Assembly (NCBI GenBank): GCA_036925085.1
Contig: JAUPFP010000004.1
Location: forward strand, 8,716,938 to 8,780,937
Direction of reading: 5' to 3'
DNA from: Brachycybe producta
Lineage: Eukaryota > Arthropoda > Diplopoda > Playtdesmida > Andrognathidae
Length of the DNA: 64,000 nucleotides
Shown: positions 46,701 through 53,930 of the stretch, piece by piece
How the letters are laid out: each line of letters starts with the position of its first letter
How positions within the stretch are numbered: the stretch's first letter is position 1
Notes under the pieces: model-generated
Databases searched by the model: none
What the model was told of the DNA's origin: nothing
Seen by the model: the letters and a program-made list of their open reading frames with translations, nothing else
Made by a program: the position numbers and the translations under genes

Positions 46701-49700
46701 ATGTTTATTTTTCATATTTTAAGTTGTCCAATTTTGATGGTTCAAAGTGCAATATGCAACTTAAATATATGCTGGGTCTATTGATAGAAAAACAAAAAAA
46801 AAATTGCTGTTTTTCTATTTTTAAAAAGTATTTCAAAATCGCGAATTTCTAACTCTTATTTAACATAAAGTACGCCCAAATAAGAAAAAAAAAACATCCA
46901 TTAAAATGGTTGTAAAAATACCTAAAATAATTTTTAAAAACCCACAATTAAACCACAGTTAAGTCAACACACTGGTGCACGTACTGATTTTTTTTCTGGT
47001 TTTTTAAAATTACTTTTATGTATTTTTACGAGTGTTTTTTTTGCTTACGAGCGCGTACTCAATGGAGTTTAAAATAAGATTTAAAATATAACCTCAATTT
47101 CCAATTTGTTGTCATTCTATCACTAGATCAGCATATATTTAAGATGCATATTGCACTTTGAACCATCAAAATTAGACAACTTTAAATATGAAAAATAAAC
47201 ATATTACCGCGACTGTGTATTTTAAAAATTAACATTTTTTCATTAACATCGGGTCTATGGTATCAATAGAAAAACGATGCTAGCGCTCTTTGCGGAGATT
47301 TTTCGAAGTAATTTTGTGATGTAGGCTGTAGCCTCTTAAGAGATGGGTACAGCTCCCCCCCCCCCCAAAAAAAAGATCCCCCCATCTCCAACCATTTCCT
47401 CTCCCCAAACTGATAATTTCTAATTAATAATAAACAGTCGTTGAACTTGTTTGCTAAAAACTTCTTTTGAGAGCGAGGTCACATTTGGTAATGGCTTTAA
47501 CCATTTAGATAAAAATCTTAACTTGGGTTGACTTTTGAACATAATACATTTGTCTAACATAGCCAGTAATAGGCCAATTGCTGACAACCTGGTGTGAAAT
47601 AAGTGTTTTTCTTTCTATAAACAAGGGAAAGTCACGCGCGAAATTGTGGTTTATTTTATAGTTTGACTACAGATTTTACCTACTACAGATAGAAGTTTGA
47701 CACATTCCTAAATCTCTGCAAACATTAGCAATACTGTGATCACTAGGGTGCGGATTTTCATGCAACATCAAGCAAACTGTTTCTCAATCTGTGGCCCATG
47801 AGCCAATTGTGAAGTAGATCAACCAACAATTGATTTTTTTTTTTCCAATAAAAAACAACTGGCTAGAGGCTAGAACTTTCTAGTCGACAACTGATGACTA
47901 GACATATAGCTAGCCTATAACCAACCTCGATTCGAAAAAAAGCATAATTGCAGTTCTAATTGATGATGTTGATAACTTCACAATTGGCACTTAGGCCACA
48001 GATTGAGAAACATTTGCTTGATTTTGCAAGAAAATCCGAACCCTAGATGTCACAATTTGTTCATACTGGCTATGTTCACGACAACGACAGCATATTTTAA
48101 GAGTTGTAAAGTAACTAGGAGCATAATTAAAGAAAGGAATTTAAAAAAAAAAAAACACATGACTGCCAATCTGCGCAATCAGTCAATCTGCAGATTGCCT
48201 AGGCAATCTGCAAAACAACCAACCTGCTAGTGAATCTGCAAAATTCAACACACAAAATGTATCGAATTTTGCAGATTCAGTAGCAGTTTGGTGGTTTTGA
48301 TAACTGCCTAGGCAATCTGCAGATTGACACTAACATATACACATATAAGGAAGGGTTGGTGCAAACATTATTCATTTATAAATCAAACGACTTTATTAAG
48401 AAAAAAACTTATTGCACCAATCTTTCCTTATATGTGTACTGTATATGTTACTGTCAATCCGCAGATTGCCTAAGCAATTTGCAAAACCACCAAACTGCTA
48501 GTGAATCTGCAAAATTCGATACCTTTCATGTGTTGAATTTTGCAGATTCACTAGCAGGTTTTTTTTTTTAAATACGGTAAGAAAAATTGAGATTTCATTA
48601 CAAAATAAAAGATATTCATTTTATTTACGAATGGGATGTTCGAATCCTCGAATCTACGCGCTTTTTTCGTCTTTCGAATCTTTCAAATCCTAACCTTAAA
48701 AAACTGTTAAAAACCTTGGTAAAACTAGTTTTAACTCCATTGACGTCTAATAGAAGCATACACTAACAACAAAAATGGCGAATGTTGCAATTTCAGTGGT
48801 ACCCAGATCACCAATATCACCTTGTGGCGACCCTGAGTGCCACACGGATTTTTATTATTAATAATTTAATATTTAATATTGTTTTATTTATTTGTTTCTT
48901 AATGAATAATATAGGATTCGAGGGGGCGACTGAATAAGCGCCAAATTGAACAAACGCCAAACTGAATAAGCGCCAAATGCAACAAACGCCAAACTGAATA
49001 AGCGCCAAATGGAACAAACGCCAAACTGAATAAGCGCCAAATGGAACAAACGGCAAACCAAATAATCGCCAAATGGAACAAACGCCAAACTGAATAACCG
49101 CCAAATTTTTGGCTTTTATTCAGTTTGGCGTTTGTTCCATTTGGCGCTTATTCAGTTTGGCGTTTGTTCCATTTGGCGCTTATTCAGTTTGGCGTTTGTT
49201 CCATTTGGCGCTTATTCAGTTTGGCGTTTGTTCCATTTGGCGTTTATTCAGTTTGGCGGTTATTCAGGTTTTTTTGTAAATTCTGATGGTCCAAATATTG
49301 TGAGCTTTTATAGACGTCAGGCTGTGCAGATTTACAAACAGAACATGCGAACCTAACCTAACCTAACCAAACCTAACCAAACCAAACCAAACCAAACCAA
49401 ACCTAACCAAACCAAACCTAACCTAACCATGTGTTTATCACATTTTAGCGGTTATTCAGATTGGCGCTTGTTCAATTTGGCGCTTGTTCAATTTGGCGCT
49501 TGATCAGCACCACCGATTCGAGAGATTCGAGATTCGGGAACTTTTCAGGATTCGGGTTCGGATTGGAGAAAATTTAGGATTCGTTTATTACTTACTTAAG
49601 CAGTCAAAACTAAGGATAAAAGTTGTACAAAAAATTGATAAAACGGGCCAAATTGCATGCTGGATGCATAAGACCATTGTACCATGCACCTGACCAAAAA

Positions 49701-51125
49701 CCAACTAATTACATAAACTATTATATTAGTTACGAATTTCACGCATTTGGAACACCTCACATTTTTACCCACATGATTCTGTGACTAAGTCACATTGTGA
49801 CTGGTGGGCTGTGTATGCCTTAAGGCGCATTCACACTATTCCGAACGGCTTTAATTCGGCATTGCCGCTTGGCACTGTAAAATATGTGGGGACACGTCAG
49901 TCGGCATTGCCGACAGGCCGATAAGCGTGCCGGATCGAAACCGAACAATGTCGGTCTCATCTAAGGATGCCGAGCCAAAATGTGTAGTGGGGACATACCT
50001 CTGCTGTGAGCTTAAAATAACTAAAAAAGCAGCTGCGGCTGCTAAATCACCTTCCTTGTTGTACATTTTCACACTCACTGCCCATCCAGTAGTGTGGACG
50101 TCGAGGTACTTCCAACAAGGCTGATGGGCTTTGGCGAGCAGCAATGGCGATTTAAGCCGATCAGAATAGTGTGGATGCACCTTAAGACTTACATTATCCC
50201 CTCTGTAGTTTTAATAAAGGGGTGATATTATACCTGGGGGCTAAGTAGACTCATTCGAACGTTGGCCCAACATGGAAACAACTATGTTGCGATACAATGT
50301 TCGGGGCTGCTCCGATACAATGTTGCGGGTCAGAATCGCAACTGACACGATTCCGACCTGCAACATTGTTTTGTGTCTGCTCAGTTTCATACTCAAGTTT
50401 CTCTCCATCCTTCTGCGGGCCATTGAAATTTGTGCCTACACCGTGATTCATCAAGAGAGGCGAATAAAGCAGAAACAAAGATGGGCACACTAGCTTTTCT
50501 CGGCCGAAAGCACATTCGGTTTAAGCCTTTTGGACACCCAGAAATTGGAAGATGGGGCGGGATTTCGAAATTTCATTTTCTTTTATTTGTCTTTGTAGTC
50601 AGAAGACCATAACTTCCAACAAACACAATTTAAACAGAAGGCCCTCAATTAATGTTTAACAGTCTTTTCAGTGGTCCGCATCTTTAAAAGTCTAGTCTAT
50701 TATGATTTTATATGTATATGTTACTGTCAATCTGCAGATTGCCTAGGCCATCTGCAAAACCGCCATACTGCTAGTGAATCTGCCAAAATTCAACGCCTAA
50801 AAATGTATTGAATTTTGCAGATTCACCAGCAGGTTGGTTGTTTTGCAGATTACCTAGGCAATCTGCAGACTGACTGTATATCGATAACTCAAAAATGAAA
50901 CTGAAAAAATTCTGGCATGAGTTGGCCCAAATGCGGCCTTGACCTACTACCAAATTACCTTTTCGTGTCTTTGATGGCGACTCTTCGACCACAACTGCTG
51001 GCATTGCTTTGACAGTCTGATATTCCTGAGGGTCGTGACCCAAAAATGACAAGCGGACCAGCTGAGGCGGCTGCTGAGAACGCTTCTTGAACAATTTCAT
51101 CTTCTCAATTGGGACATTTGAAAAT
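30981..51125 (-). CDS. Multi-PDZ scaffold gene, PDZD2/IL16-like, 7 exons joined
   Basis: Exons at 50959-51125, 34842-36123, 33825-33957, 32857-33000, 32579-32789, 31103-31235 and 30981-31026 join with consistent phases at GT-AG borders. Counting from the ATG at 51100 they give 2091 nt, or 696 residues plus stop. PDZ1 is about residues 431-519 (binding loop GELGIYI). PDZ2 is about 586-675 (loop [10 protein letters not shown], then [10 protein letters not shown] and [10 protein letters not shown]). Residues 56-430 are a Ser-rich, probably disordered linker. The PDZ2 pattern is the one I associate with PDZD2 and pro-IL-16; this is from memory, not a search. Such proteins bind C-terminal tails of membrane or signalling partners in the cytoplasm or at junctions. 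No signal peptide or membrane segment is seen. With two PDZ domains it is much shorter than vertebrate PDZD2, so it may be a short isoform or lineage form. Promoter and 5' UTR were not found. Confidence 0.85.
31027..31102 (-). other. Intron 6 of the PDZ gene
   Basis: 76-bp intron, gtcagt...ttcag, AT-rich. With the 67-bp intron 4 it shows that short introns are tolerated in a gene whose other introns are expanded by transposons. Confidence 0.65.
31103..31235 (-). CDS. PDZ gene exon 6, end of PDZ2
   Basis: 133-nt exon, acceptor tttcttcag. It encodes [20 protein letters not shown], then [21 protein letters not shown]. In PDZ2, His at SSHAQAI sits where class I domains have the first helix B residue. 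The donor chosen (AT/gtcagt) keeps frame with the last exon. If it is not used, the frame runs on into the intron and stops after a further 13 codons, giving an alternative C-terminus. Confidence 0.85.
31636..32190. mobile_element. R10 foldback in intron 5 of the PDZ gene
   Basis: GCCTAGTACACACCTGGATA ... CCTGGTGTGTACTAGCC, with inverted GATACAATGTTGCCGGGC and GCCCCGCAACAATGTATC. It makes up about 40% of intron 5. Confidence 0.85.
32300..32405. repeat. Palindrome centred on GGATGGCCATAATGGCCATCC
   Basis: GGTAGGATGGCCAT faces ATGGCCATCCTACC, with flanking ATGATTC and GATCAT. Located in intron 5. Confidence 0.8.
32406..32565. mobile_element. Foldback related to 16493-16705, beside a splice donor
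   Basis: TTTAGTCTGATAGAAAATGG ... ATTTTGTCAATTTTG-type arms and AAATCCTAAATATTTCATCA. It ends about 13 nt from the exon 5 donor (32578 on the minus strand). Confidence 0.6.
32579..32789 (-). CDS. PDZ gene exon 5, first part of PDZ2
   Basis: 211-nt exon, acceptor gttttag, donor GAAG/gttggc. It encodes [13 protein letters not shown], then PDZ2: [21 protein letters not shown] (carboxylate-binding loop), [29 protein letters not shown]. The last Gly codon is split with exon 6. The intact loop and strand B predict a functional class I-type PDZ fold. The donor is weak (GTTGGC) and lies about 13 nt from a repeat. Confidence 0.9.
32857..33000 (-). CDS. PDZ gene exon 4, inter-PDZ linker
   Basis: 144-nt phase-0 exon of 48 codons, with acceptor tttttacag and donor GATAAG/gtcggt. 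It encodes a polar linker ([15 protein letters not shown], then [20 protein letters not shown]). No domain recognised. The intron separating it from exon 5 is only 67 bp. Confidence 0.85.
33283..33592. mobile_element. Intron 3 repeats: AGAGGCTA fragment and TCCTCCA foldback
   Basis: 33283-33330 resembles the AGAGGCTACATCGC end. 33367-33592 is a foldback: GCTTGCCACCTTTCCTC ... GAGGAAAGGTGGCAAG, with GGACAGTCCTCCATTCGGA against TCCGAATGGAGGACTGTCC. A second copy is at 44828-45035. The 115-codon and 82-codon frames over it are shadows of the palindrome. Confidence 0.85.
33825..33957 (-). CDS. PDZ gene exon 3, second half of PDZ1
   Basis: 133-nt exon, acceptor tttag, donor AGAAAG/gtactt. It encodes [20 protein letters not shown] and then [20 protein letters not shown]. 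This is the canonical PDZ segment: the GDEL-VNG turn, the helix B equivalent (LEEARNIL) and the last strand (VSLVVLRK). It completes the domain begun in exon 2 exactly in phase. Confidence 0.92.
34021..34819. mobile_element. AGAGGCTAC foldback MITE filling intron 2
   Basis: AAATCTCCGCAAAGAGCACT ... TTTCTTTAACATCGGGTCTA and GATGTAGCCCCGTAA. About 799 of 884 intron bases, leaving 63 and 22 nt to the neighbouring exons. Ends more diverged than at 46.6 or 58.97 kb. Confidence 0.88.
34842..36123 (-). CDS. PDZ gene exon 2, Ser-rich linker and start of PDZ1
   Basis: 1282-nt exon with acceptor tttttcag at 36124 and donor GACAG/gtaggc at 34841. It encodes [20 protein letters not shown], then about 370 residues rich in Ser, Asn and Asp with acidic and Tyr-containing patches ([23 protein letters not shown]), then PDZ1 from [10 protein letters not shown] through IEKGGLAD. 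The final AG completes Arg with exon 3. This is by far the longest open frame in the window that is not made of tandem repeats. Composition suggests a phosphorylated, unstructured linker; that is inference. Confidence 0.9.
36721..37955. mobile_element. Large foldback with ACAAGT-rich arms, intron 1
   Basis: GGGGTACGTTTCACAAACTT, CTTACAAGTCTTGTTAGTAA and AAGTGTACACTTGTATTTAC at the left face ACAAGTGTACACTTTTACTT and TTGTAGTTTTGTCAAATGGG at the right. ACTTGTAA/TTACAAGT words recur dozens of times. A second foldback (CAACCAGCAACC ... GGTTACAAGCC) is nested at about 37231-37500. Confidence 0.75.
38041..38632. mobile_element. Palindromic MITE R5, full copy
   Basis: ATATCTTGTACACACATAAG ... TCGTGTGTGTACAAGGTATTA. 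The centre contains CAGGGCTCTGTAGAAC and GTTCTACAGAGCCCTG facing each other. About 590 bp. Confidence 0.92.
38633..39448. other. Intron 1 spacer, no element classified
   Basis: AT-rich with poly-A runs and a CTCTCTGTCTC patch at 38850. No gene. Confidence 0.45.
39449..40265. mobile_element. AGAGGCTAC foldback MITE, near full length
   Basis: TTAACAAGCCACATCG ... GATGTAGCCTCTTAA. Inner landmarks AATCAGCACGTGCTCC-type centre, GAAGCCAACACATTGG, and both GCTAGCATCG arms. About 817 bp. Confidence 0.88.
40497..41051 (+). mobile_element. Helitron-like element with MITE inserted
   Basis: 5' end TTTATATATTAAGCCAGGTC preceded by A. 3' end GCTCCCATCATTTATGACGGG, then TTACCCCACTAG followed by T. Interrupted at 40865-41011 by a CAGGCA-type foldback. 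The overlapping polypyrimidine frames here are not genes. Confidence 0.8.
40865..41011. mobile_element. CAGGCA foldback with AATTGTGCCCAGCATT arms
   Basis: ACAGGCAATTAATTGTGCCC ... GGGCACAATTGCCTGT with core CTGACGTCATAAAAAGCCGG. The host Helitron-like sequence naturally contains ACAGGCAATTGTGCG at this point. The boundary is therefore ambiguous, and insertion may have been homology-guided. Confidence 0.75.
41290..41690. mobile_element. R8 repeat, fuller copy
   Basis: AAAATGAAGTGACTTTTCAT ... TGTTTGGTGGCGCATCTAAC. Same order as 15495-15905. Left TCACCAAGAAACGCC arm faces GTTGTTTGGTGGC. Confidence 0.7.
41691..43417. other. Intron 1 spacer with one small foldback
   Basis: 42206-42455 is a foldback: CTCAGAGGTAAACTG faces CAGTTTACCTTTGAGG, and AAACACAAATTTTACA faces its inverse. 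42670-42770 has repeated CTGATTTAAATAAA. Otherwise AT-rich without genes. Confidence 0.5.
43418..43784 (-). mobile_element. Helitron-like non-autonomous element
   Basis: On the minus strand it ends CCCGTCATTTATGACGGG, then TTACCCCACTAG followed by T. The 5' region has AGGTCTGTG plus an expanded (GT)n microsatellite. CGACGCGCATGCGCACAATT is shared with the other copies. The three overlapping 60-75 codon frames are shadows of the pyrimidine-rich block. Confidence 0.8.
43885..44108. mobile_element. CTCGACATGTCGAC foldback, short-armed copy
   Basis: AATCTCGACATGTCGACTTT, then TTATGCCATGTTGTGCGCAC facing GTGCGCTCAACATGGCATAA, then two CATGTCGA words. Arms carry one and two tandem units, compared with about seven at 55059. 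Confidence 0.88.
44194..44302. repeat. Left fragment of MITE R5
   Basis: TTAAATGAATTCAAGTTAAA ... ACCAAATAAAAATTGACTAT, then the match ends. Confidence 0.85.
44303..44827. other. No gene; possible hAT end at 44646
   Basis: CAGTGGCGTAGCCTGGG at 44646 is a hAT-type end, followed by poly-C and poly-A. No partner end found. Confidence 0.4.
44828..45035. mobile_element. TCCTCCA foldback, copy 2
   Basis: GCTTGCCACCCATCCTCC ... CTTCCGAATGGAAGACTG; CGTCCTCCACGAA faces TTCGTGGAGGATGG. Matches 33367-33592. Both long frames over it (130 and 133 codons) are palindrome shadows. Confidence 0.85.
45036..45707. other. Intron 1 spacer, no gene seen
   Basis: Slightly higher GC near 45050-45400. Short frames have no recognisable domain. 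Confidence 0.4.
45708..46432. mobile_element. Foldback-ended element with an internal open segment
   Basis: ATATCTTAGACTATTACTTT with CTGGACTGGCAACTCCC faces GGGAGTTGCCAGTCCAG with AATAGTCTAAGGTAT. About 725 bp. Between the ends, plus-strand frames of 70 and 61 codons (45915-46127, 46124-46309) overlap by 4 bases and might be one broken gene. An ATG at 45908 opens a further frame containing CSVKKC. I do not recognise the product. Could be a degenerate transposase of this element. Confidence 0.5.
46566..47339. mobile_element. TTAA-flanked AGAGGCTAC foldback, near full copy
   Basis: TTAAGAGGCTACATCACAAA ... GTAGCCTCTTAA, with a small duplication (GTAGGCT-GTAGCCT) at the right end. Centre CCAACACACTGGTGCACGT. 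774 bp. Confidence 0.88.
47748..48047. mobile_element. Foldback with CTAGGGTKCGGATTTT ends, copy 2
   Basis: CTAGGGTGCGGATTTTCATG faces AAAATCCGAACCCTAG. Inner AACTGTTTCTCAATCTGTGG faces CCACAGATTGAGAAACA. Same family as 20678-20922. Confidence 0.88.
48160..48345. mobile_element. R7 foldback copy
   Basis: GACTGCCAATCTGCGCAATC ... GGCAATCTGCAGATTGACAC. GCAGATTGCCTAGGCAATCTGC is self-complementary within the arm. Confidence 0.85.
48435..48560. mobile_element. R7 foldback copy, right-truncated
   Basis: TATGTTACTGTCAATCCGCA ... GCAGATTCACTAGCAGG, then poly-T. Confidence 0.8.
48923..49514. mobile_element. Tandem-armed foldback (GCGCCAAA type), hairpin of 32-bp dimers
   Basis: Left arm: about five 32-bp dimers of CCAAATGGAACAAACG + CCAAACTGAATAAGCG. 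At about 49107 the sequence turns round and the inverse follows (TTTGGCGCTTATTCAG). After a middle part with a CCTAA/CCAAA tract comes a final GGCGCTTGTTCAATTT pair. Ends GGGGGCGACTGAATAAGCG and, inverted, GGTGGTGCTGATCAAGCG. GATTCGAG flanks both sides (48915-48922 and 49515-49522). Frames over it are repeats, not genes. Confidence 0.85.
49351..49430. repeat. Degenerate CCTAA/CCAAA tract
   Basis: AACCTAACCTAACCTAACC followed by AACCAAACCAAACC and again AACCTAACCTAACC. The CCTAA component equals the arthropod TTAGG telomere unit on the other strand. Only a few perfect units, so it may be simple sequence inside the foldback. Confidence 0.7.
49817..50185. mobile_element. Foldback with CCTTAAGGCGCATTCACAC ends
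   Basis: CCTTAAGGCGCATTCACACT faces AGTGTGGATGCACCTTAAG. GGCATTGCCGCTTGGC and GGCATTGCCGACAGGCC repeat within. 109- and 65-codon frames are shadows. Confidence 0.8.
50282..50650. mobile_element. R10 fragment
   Basis: ATACAATGTTCGGGGCTGCT and CGATACAATGTTGCGGGTCA through TGGACACCCAGAAATTGGAAG, matching 31675-31920. Right arm missing. Confidence 0.8.
50713..50880. mobile_element. R7 foldback, complete copy
   Basis: TATGTTACTGTCAATCTGCA ... GGCAATCTGCAGACTGAC. Nearly perfect palindrome of about 165 bp, about 80 bp from the first PDZ-gene exon. Confidence 0.88.
50959..51125 (-). CDS. PDZ gene, first recognised coding exon
   Basis: The ATG at 51098-51100 begins [20 protein letters not shown], a basic start, and the exon ends AAAAG/gtaatt. 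The last base completes a Val codon with exon 2. The frame is also open upstream of the ATG (FSNVPIEK) to a plausible acceptor after 51126 that follows a long T-rich tract. This may therefore be an internal exon, with the true start further upstream. An out-of-frame short upstream ATG (7 codons including stop) lies in the same stretch. Confidence 0.75.
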
Positions 51126-51870
51126 CTAAATTTATATAAAAAAGAAAAAAAAAAATGCAAACAATTAATAAGTAGCCTCTATGCAGAAAATTCTGTAGTC
51201 TTCGATTAGAGGCTATACGTGGCTACTAATCGAGAGAAGAAAAAAAAAACCCGAAAATAAATACAATTTATCAAACCTGATTACCATAAAAGAACAAAAA
51301 AAAAAACAGGCCAATAGTTCACATTAACAAAACCATCTTTCACATTAACAAACCATCTTCAATAGCACACAAGAAACACAGTAATATTAAAATAGGTTTT
51401 TAAACCGGTTTTTCTTTCCCTTTTTCCCGCATCTGTTTGAATCAAAATCACGATATTTCCAAACAGAACAGAACCACTGAAGTTACTAACAATATAACAT
51501 ATTTTTATAGACAGTGTTGGATATATAAGCAAGAGAGTGAGAGGGAGAGTGAGAGGGGGGGGGGGGGGGGGGGGGGGTCAGTCAAAAGAGACCAGGCTGA
51601 CCATCAAGTATTTCTCATAGGGAGGGAGAGTTACATTTCAAATTGAAGGGGTCACTTATGAATGCCAACCTCCCAAAAGAAAATAGAGTGGTCAACTTTC
51701 ATATGAATTGACAGAATTCGCGAATTTAAAAGGAATAAGAAAAAAAAAAGTCTAGTGCAATTTGTGAATTCAACTGACTGTGAAAGACAGCAGAGGAACA
51801 AACAGGGTTGGGGGGTGGGGTGGGGTGGGGTGGGGTTGAAGGGTCGAATTAAAAGACAATGGGTTGAACA
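51126..51870. other. Region upstream of the first recognised exon
   Basis: Contains (GAGA)n then a G run of about 20 at 51556-51577, and a GGGGT-rich patch at 51810-51836. No promoter motif or further exon could be supported. Confidence 0.4.
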
Positions 51871-51879
51871 GTGAGCACT

Positions 51880-52074
51880 ACAGGCATCTGTAGACAGCTT
51901 CAGAATTTTTTTTGGCTCCGCCTTTTTATGAGCGTCATCAATCTCTAATTGGTTTATTACTGGGTCTGATGTCACATTCCCGCCCTTTTTTATTTCCAAT
52001 TGGTTGATAATTGGTCTGACGCTCATAAAAGGGCAGAGCCAAAGAAATTCTGAAGCTGTCTACAGATGCCTTGC
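51880..52074. mobile_element. CAGGCA foldback, CATCTGTAGACAGCTTC arms, 9-bp TSD
   Basis: ACAGGCATCTGTAGACAGC ... GCTGTCTACAGATGCCT. Direct repeats GTGAGCACT at 51871-51879 and 52075-52083, perfect. Core as in other copies but the outer arm matches the 4099 copy. Confidence 0.93.
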
Positions 52075-52096
52075 GTGAGCACTGCTGCACTAGTAT

Positions 52097-52301
52097 ACAG
52101 GCAATTAGAAAACTGGATGAACAGAAGTTCGCTCCGCCCGTTTTATGACGAAAGCAACTTCTAATTGGTTGGTTATGTAGTCTGACGTCACATGCTCCGC
52201 CCTTTTCAATGTCGAACCACACAACAAACCAATTAAAAGTTGCCGTTCGTTATAAAAAGGGCGGAGCCAACTTCTGTTCATCCCGTTTTCTAATTGCCTG
52301 T
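52097..52301. mobile_element. CAGGCA foldback, AATTAGAAAACTGG arms, perfect 9-bp TSD
   Basis: Direct repeats CACTAGTAT at 52088-52096 and 52302-52310. Only 22 bp from the preceding element, which has a different arm type. Confidence 0.96.
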
Positions 52302-52310
52302 CACTAGTAT

Positions 52311-52934
52311 AGTTTGTGTAAGTAATGTACTAAAATTATTACGATAGGGAGGTTGTTGGTGCCATGCGCCTATTCCTAACCCTAGTTGAATTAGTGACGT
52401 GCCATTGAAATATTTCACGTGACATGAGTTTAAAATATTTTTTTAAAAAATGTGAAATTTATTTTTAAAAAAAATCCGTTTCCAAATACCGAAACCATAA
52501 ATGAAAAAAAAAAAATGGTGTTTGCAAAAATGTTTGTAAAAATGTTTAATTTTACCATTAGTGTCAATTTTTTGTTCAAAGTTTTTGGAATCTGTTTCAT
52601 TTTCTTCAGTTATTTTTAAATAAATTGATTTTTTCTTAATGTTTTAAACACTATGTCTAATTATATAATTATTCTACAATCCTGAATTAATGACAATATG
52701 TGGAAATCTTCATGGATTTCAAATTAAGTTTACAACTTTTCAATATATTTCACAACTTTTAATCAATTTCATGGAATATTTCGCGACATATTTCAACAAA
52801 ATAAATTTCATGAAATTGCCCCATCATTTGAAACTAAAACAGTAGACGGAGGTTAATAGACAAATTCAAATTATACATTTTAAAATGTGACGCTTTGAAA
52901 ATGATCAAAATTTACATTTTTTTTTTTTTCAATA
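52311..52934. other. AT-rich spacer, no gene seen
   Basis: Repeated TTTCATGG and ACAACTTTTCAATATATTTC words. No element or frame recognised. Confidence 0.45.
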
Positions 52935-53094
52935 AGAGCCTAGACACGGCGTTTAATTCAAACTTTCTCAGAATGTAGGCGCTGCGATCGTTTTTGATTT
53001 ACAAATGTTTTTAACGGCTTTTCTCCAGGTTTGAAGTCACATAATAATTAATAGACAAATAATTGCACGTGCTAAGCCTATAAAAAACAAACTT

Positions 53095-53808
53095 CGTCTG
53101 ATATATGCCTGGACTGCTTCCGGACATATTTGGGTCTTTGGTAGTGCATCGCTCTGCACTTTTGCCAAAGCCCTAGGACCTGCCGGGTGATCCAGGTCTG
53201 CTTGTTGATCTGGATGTGCGGCCTGAAGCTGCACCTCCAGCTCTAGGGGTTGGAGCCGGGCTAACTACCGGGCATGTCCTCCTGATTTTTATCGTTCCTT
53301 ACGGGTTTCCTATTTCCATGTTTTAAAGGGTCAGTGACGAGAAATACTTCCCAGAGGTATCTCCAATGAAGAAAGACACATTGTTTGATTAAATAACTGT
53401 TTTATTCATCAACGACACACTTTGGTTAAAAATGACGATACATAAACAAATTAACCAACTTGTAGATGATGCTTGACTTTGTCAAGAGAAGAGACAATCA
53501 CTCAATCCTAGAATATTCTAAGGCTTAGAATATTCTACTAAGTGTTCCAAAGACTGCTTCAGATTTGGAATTTCACGAGTAATAGAACTCATTCATTCTT
53601 CTGCTGAGGAGGAAAAACTCTTTTTCCGCACTTTTCTGCCTACTGTCTTCTGGAGGGTACCTCGCGTACCTGTTTTATTACTTTGCCCCTTGGGAAGGAC
53701 TACTAGTGAAACCCTTTTCTTTTGCGGCACCTGTTCAGGTGGTGCGGTAAATGATACATTTCACACATGTGTGCACTGGATGCATGTAATGGGTGGTGTC
53801 ACATTTGT
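53095..53808. mobile_element. Unclassified 714-bp insertion in R4
   Basis: Absent from the R4 copy at 9.3 kb. GC-richer at its left (CCGGACATATTTGGGTC, GGGCTAACTACCGGGCATG), with TTTTATTCATCAACGACACA in the middle. Could be a solo LTR or other element. No clear terminal repeats seen. Confidence 0.45.
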
Positions 53809-53930
53809 GCACATGCTAATTTTTTTGTTATTGTTCCAAGTCGTTTTTAACGAGAGTTTTTCAAATGTTTGTGGGACGGTTTTTTGGTCCTATGGGATTT
53901 AACATGAAGTTAAAAAACCTTATTTAAAAA

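Larger units (their letters stand above)
48628..49585. mobile_element. ATTCGAATCCTCG foldback carrying a tandem-armed foldback
   Basis: Left half GTTCGAATCCTCGAATC ... GACGTCTAATAGAAGC and GGCGACCCTGAGTGCC match 10625-10880. Right half GATTCGAGATTCGGGAAC ... GGATTCG. Between them lies the 48923-49514 insertion. Confidence 0.8.

Noticed and set aside
48923..49270. 32-bp repeats resembling a CRISPR array
   Set aside because: Dimers of two 16-bp words with no spacers, inverted at mid-point. A foldback, not CRISPR.
49851..50180. 109-codon minus-strand frame
   Set aside because: Contained in a foldback with CCTTAAGGCGCATTCACAC ends; palindrome shadow.
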